In this document: positions 6,465 to 7,358 of the stretch, piece by piece
How positions within the stretch are numbered: position 1 is the stretch's first letter
Layout of the letters: every line of letters begins with the position of its first letter
Assembly: GCA_964407855.1 (NCBI GenBank)
Contig: CAYOXI010000089.1
Span: forward strand, 1 to 7,358
Direction of reading: 5' to 3'
Source of the DNA: SHZI01 sp964407855
Lineage (GTDB): Bacteria; Pseudomonadota; Gammaproteobacteria; Steroidobacterales; GCA-2729495
DNA length: 7,358 bases
Position numbers and translations under genes: made by a program
The notes under the pieces: model-generated
Databases searched by the model: none
Seen by the model: the letters and a program-made list of their open reading frames with translations, nothing else
Told to the model about the DNA's origin: nothing

Positions 6465-7202
6465 ATGAAGCAGAACAGGCTTGGATATGGTGTATTCGCA
6501 ACGGGCGTCCTGCTCGCGGCCGGTACGGCCCAGGCGGAACTCAGCGCCACGGTCACGGCGACATCCGACTACGACTTCCGGGGCATCACCCAGTCCGCGC
6601 AGGATCCGGCGCTGCAGATCGGCGTGGACTGGGCCCACGAGAGCGGCTTCTACCTGGGTGCCTGGGCCAGCAATGTGGATTTCGACGGTGGTGAGGGCTT
6701 TGAGTCCGATTCCAACGTCGAGGTAGACCTGATTGCCGGTTACTCCGGATCCATCACCGAAGACCTCGGCTATGACGTCGGCCTCACCTACTACGCCTAC
6801 CTGCCGAGTGGCGACCGCATCAACTACGCGGAAGTCTATGCCGGCCTCAGCCAGGGTATTTTCTCGGGCATGGTCTGGTACGCGCCGGACTACGTGAACT
6901 CCGGCGACAGCGCCTGGTACCTGGAAGGCAATGCCGAAGTGCCGCTGCCCTGGTGGGAGCTGGGGCTAAACCTGCACTTGGGCTACAGCACTGGGGATGC
7001 CTGGGACGAGGACAACGGCGTGGATTCGTACTTTGATTACTCGGTAGGTATCGGTCGTTCCTTCGGCGACTTCGACTTCGAAGTGAAGTGGGTGGATGGC
7101 AGCGACCTCAGTGAACTCGAGGACACGCCACGAAACGCATCGTCATCCGACGCCCGCGTAGTCTTCACCGTGTCCACCACCTTCCCCTGGGGCAGCAAGT
7201 AA
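6465..7202 (+). CDS. TorF-family putative porin (TIGR02001), outer-membrane beta-barrel
   Basis: Predicted outer-membrane protein of 245 residues. A classic signal peptide (positive MKQNR, hydrophobic core to residue 20, then AQA) should be cleaved after Ala24. The mature chain begins with the family's typical opening: alternating residues, then TSDYDFRGITQS (33-44), PALQIGVDW (48-56) and GFYLGAWASNVDF (61-73). From there to the end it alternates polar and hydrophobic or aromatic residues in strand-sized blocks separated by acidic turns. It ends with VVFTVSTTFPW before the last three residues. The mature part is rich in Asp and Glu with few Lys. Proteins of this family are called putative porins, but transport substrates are largely undefined. 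The gene follows the polyamine operon by 95 bases and has its own promoter-like sequence and ribosome-binding site, so a shared function is possible but unproven. Confidence 0.9.
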   Translation: MKQNRLGYGVFATGVLLAAGTAQAELSATVTATSDYDFRGITQSAQDPALQIGVDWAHESGFYLGAWASNVDFDGGEGFESDSNVEVDLIAGYSGSITEDLGYDVGLTYYAYLPSGDRINYAEVYAGLSQGIFSGMVWYAPDYVNSGDSAWYLEGNAEVPLPWWELGLNLHLGYSTGDAWDEDNGVDSYFDYSVGIGRSFGDFDFEVKWVDGSDLSELEDTPRNASSSDARVVFTVSTTFPWGSK

Positions 7203-7211
7203 CGCACGCAA

Positions 7212-7249
7212 TGCCGGCTGCGTGGCCCATCCGGGCTGCGCAGCCGGTG
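7212..7249. terminator. Hairpin between convergent genes, possible bidirectional terminator
   Basis: CCGGCTGCG (7214-7222) pairs perfectly with CGCAGCCGG (7239-7247). Two G.T wobbles extend the base of the stem, and an inner GCCC/GGGC pairing (7225-7228 with 7233-7236) caps it around ATCC. It starts ten bases after the torF-like stop and ends fifteen bases before the stop of the convergent minus-strand gene. Neither side has a T-run, so it is not a canonical intrinsic terminator. It may protect 3' ends or act together with Rho. Confidence 0.5.
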
Positions 7250-7263
7250 ACCCCCCGGCTGGC

Positions 7264-7358
7264 CTACTTGTCGGTCCTGGCCATCTGCATTTCCCGGGCC
7301 AGTTTCCGGTCCTGGCGCCGCATGTAGAGCGCCGATAGCAGAACCCCGATGCCGATGA
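7264..7358 (-). CDS. C-terminal end of an unidentified, probably membrane-associated protein
   Basis: The minus strand is open from the right window edge to a TAG at 7266-7264, showing the last 30 residues. They read as the end of a hydrophobic segment (IGIGVLLSALY) followed by a basic, charged tail (MRRQDRKLAREMQ, ending TDK). This is the pattern of a last transmembrane helix with a cytoplasmic positive tail. A hydrophobic end followed by a Tyr-x-Arg-Arg...Asp stretch is reminiscent of small DUF485-like membrane proteins, but 30 residues cannot establish this. It converges with the torF-like gene across a hairpin. The alternative, that it is a chance open frame in GC-rich DNA, is weakened by the sensible membrane-tail composition and the hairpin placement. 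Confidence 0.5.
   Translation of the reverse strand, partial: IGIGVLLSALYMRRQDRKLAREMQMARTDK

Overview
The window is a GC-rich bacterial chromosome segment, most likely from a gammaproteobacterium. This rests on the resemblance of the enzymes to E. coli Puu and Pseudomonas Spu/Pau proteins and on the presence of a TorF/TIGR02001-type outer-membrane protein. No lineage can be fixed from the sequence alone. There are no RNA genes, CRISPR arrays, insertion sequences or obvious signs of recent transfer. Coding is dense; the longest non-coding stretch is about 212 bases.

Layout, left to right. (1) A nearly complete 12-TM major facilitator transporter on the minus strand, with its C-terminus cut by the window edge. 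(2) A divergent intergenic region (1362-1573) with candidate dyads. (3) A tight plus-strand operon at 1574-6369. It encodes a PuuD-type gamma-glutamyl-GABA hydrolase, a PuuA/PauA-type gamma-glutamylpolyamine synthetase, a SpuC-type class III aminotransferase and a PuuB-type FAD oxidoreductase. The junctions are an 8-base overlap, a 4-base ATGA overlap and a 5-base gap. (4) A 95-base gap with a candidate promoter, followed by a TorF-family outer-membrane protein gene. (5) A hairpin between convergent genes, then the last 30 codons of an unidentified, probably membrane-associated minus-strand protein.

The operon reads as a polyamine (putrescine-type) catabolic unit. PuuA would ligate glutamate to the amine and PuuB would oxidise the product to a gamma-glutamyl aldehyde. 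An aldehyde dehydrogenase (PuuC) would be needed next but is not in the window. PuuD would then release glutamate plus GABA or another omega-amino acid. The aminotransferase either deaminates the free diamine directly (SpuC role) or removes the amino group from the released omega-amino acid (PuuE role). The divergent MFS protein and the downstream outer-membrane protein are plausible inner- and outer-membrane partners, by position only.

The window looks like a recognisable metabolic locus, not a new system. The points most worth a second look are the pairing of a gamma-glutamylation route with a SpuC-like transaminase in one coupled operon, the overlap between a three-codon reading frame and the TTG start of the transporter, and the dyads in the non-coding gaps.
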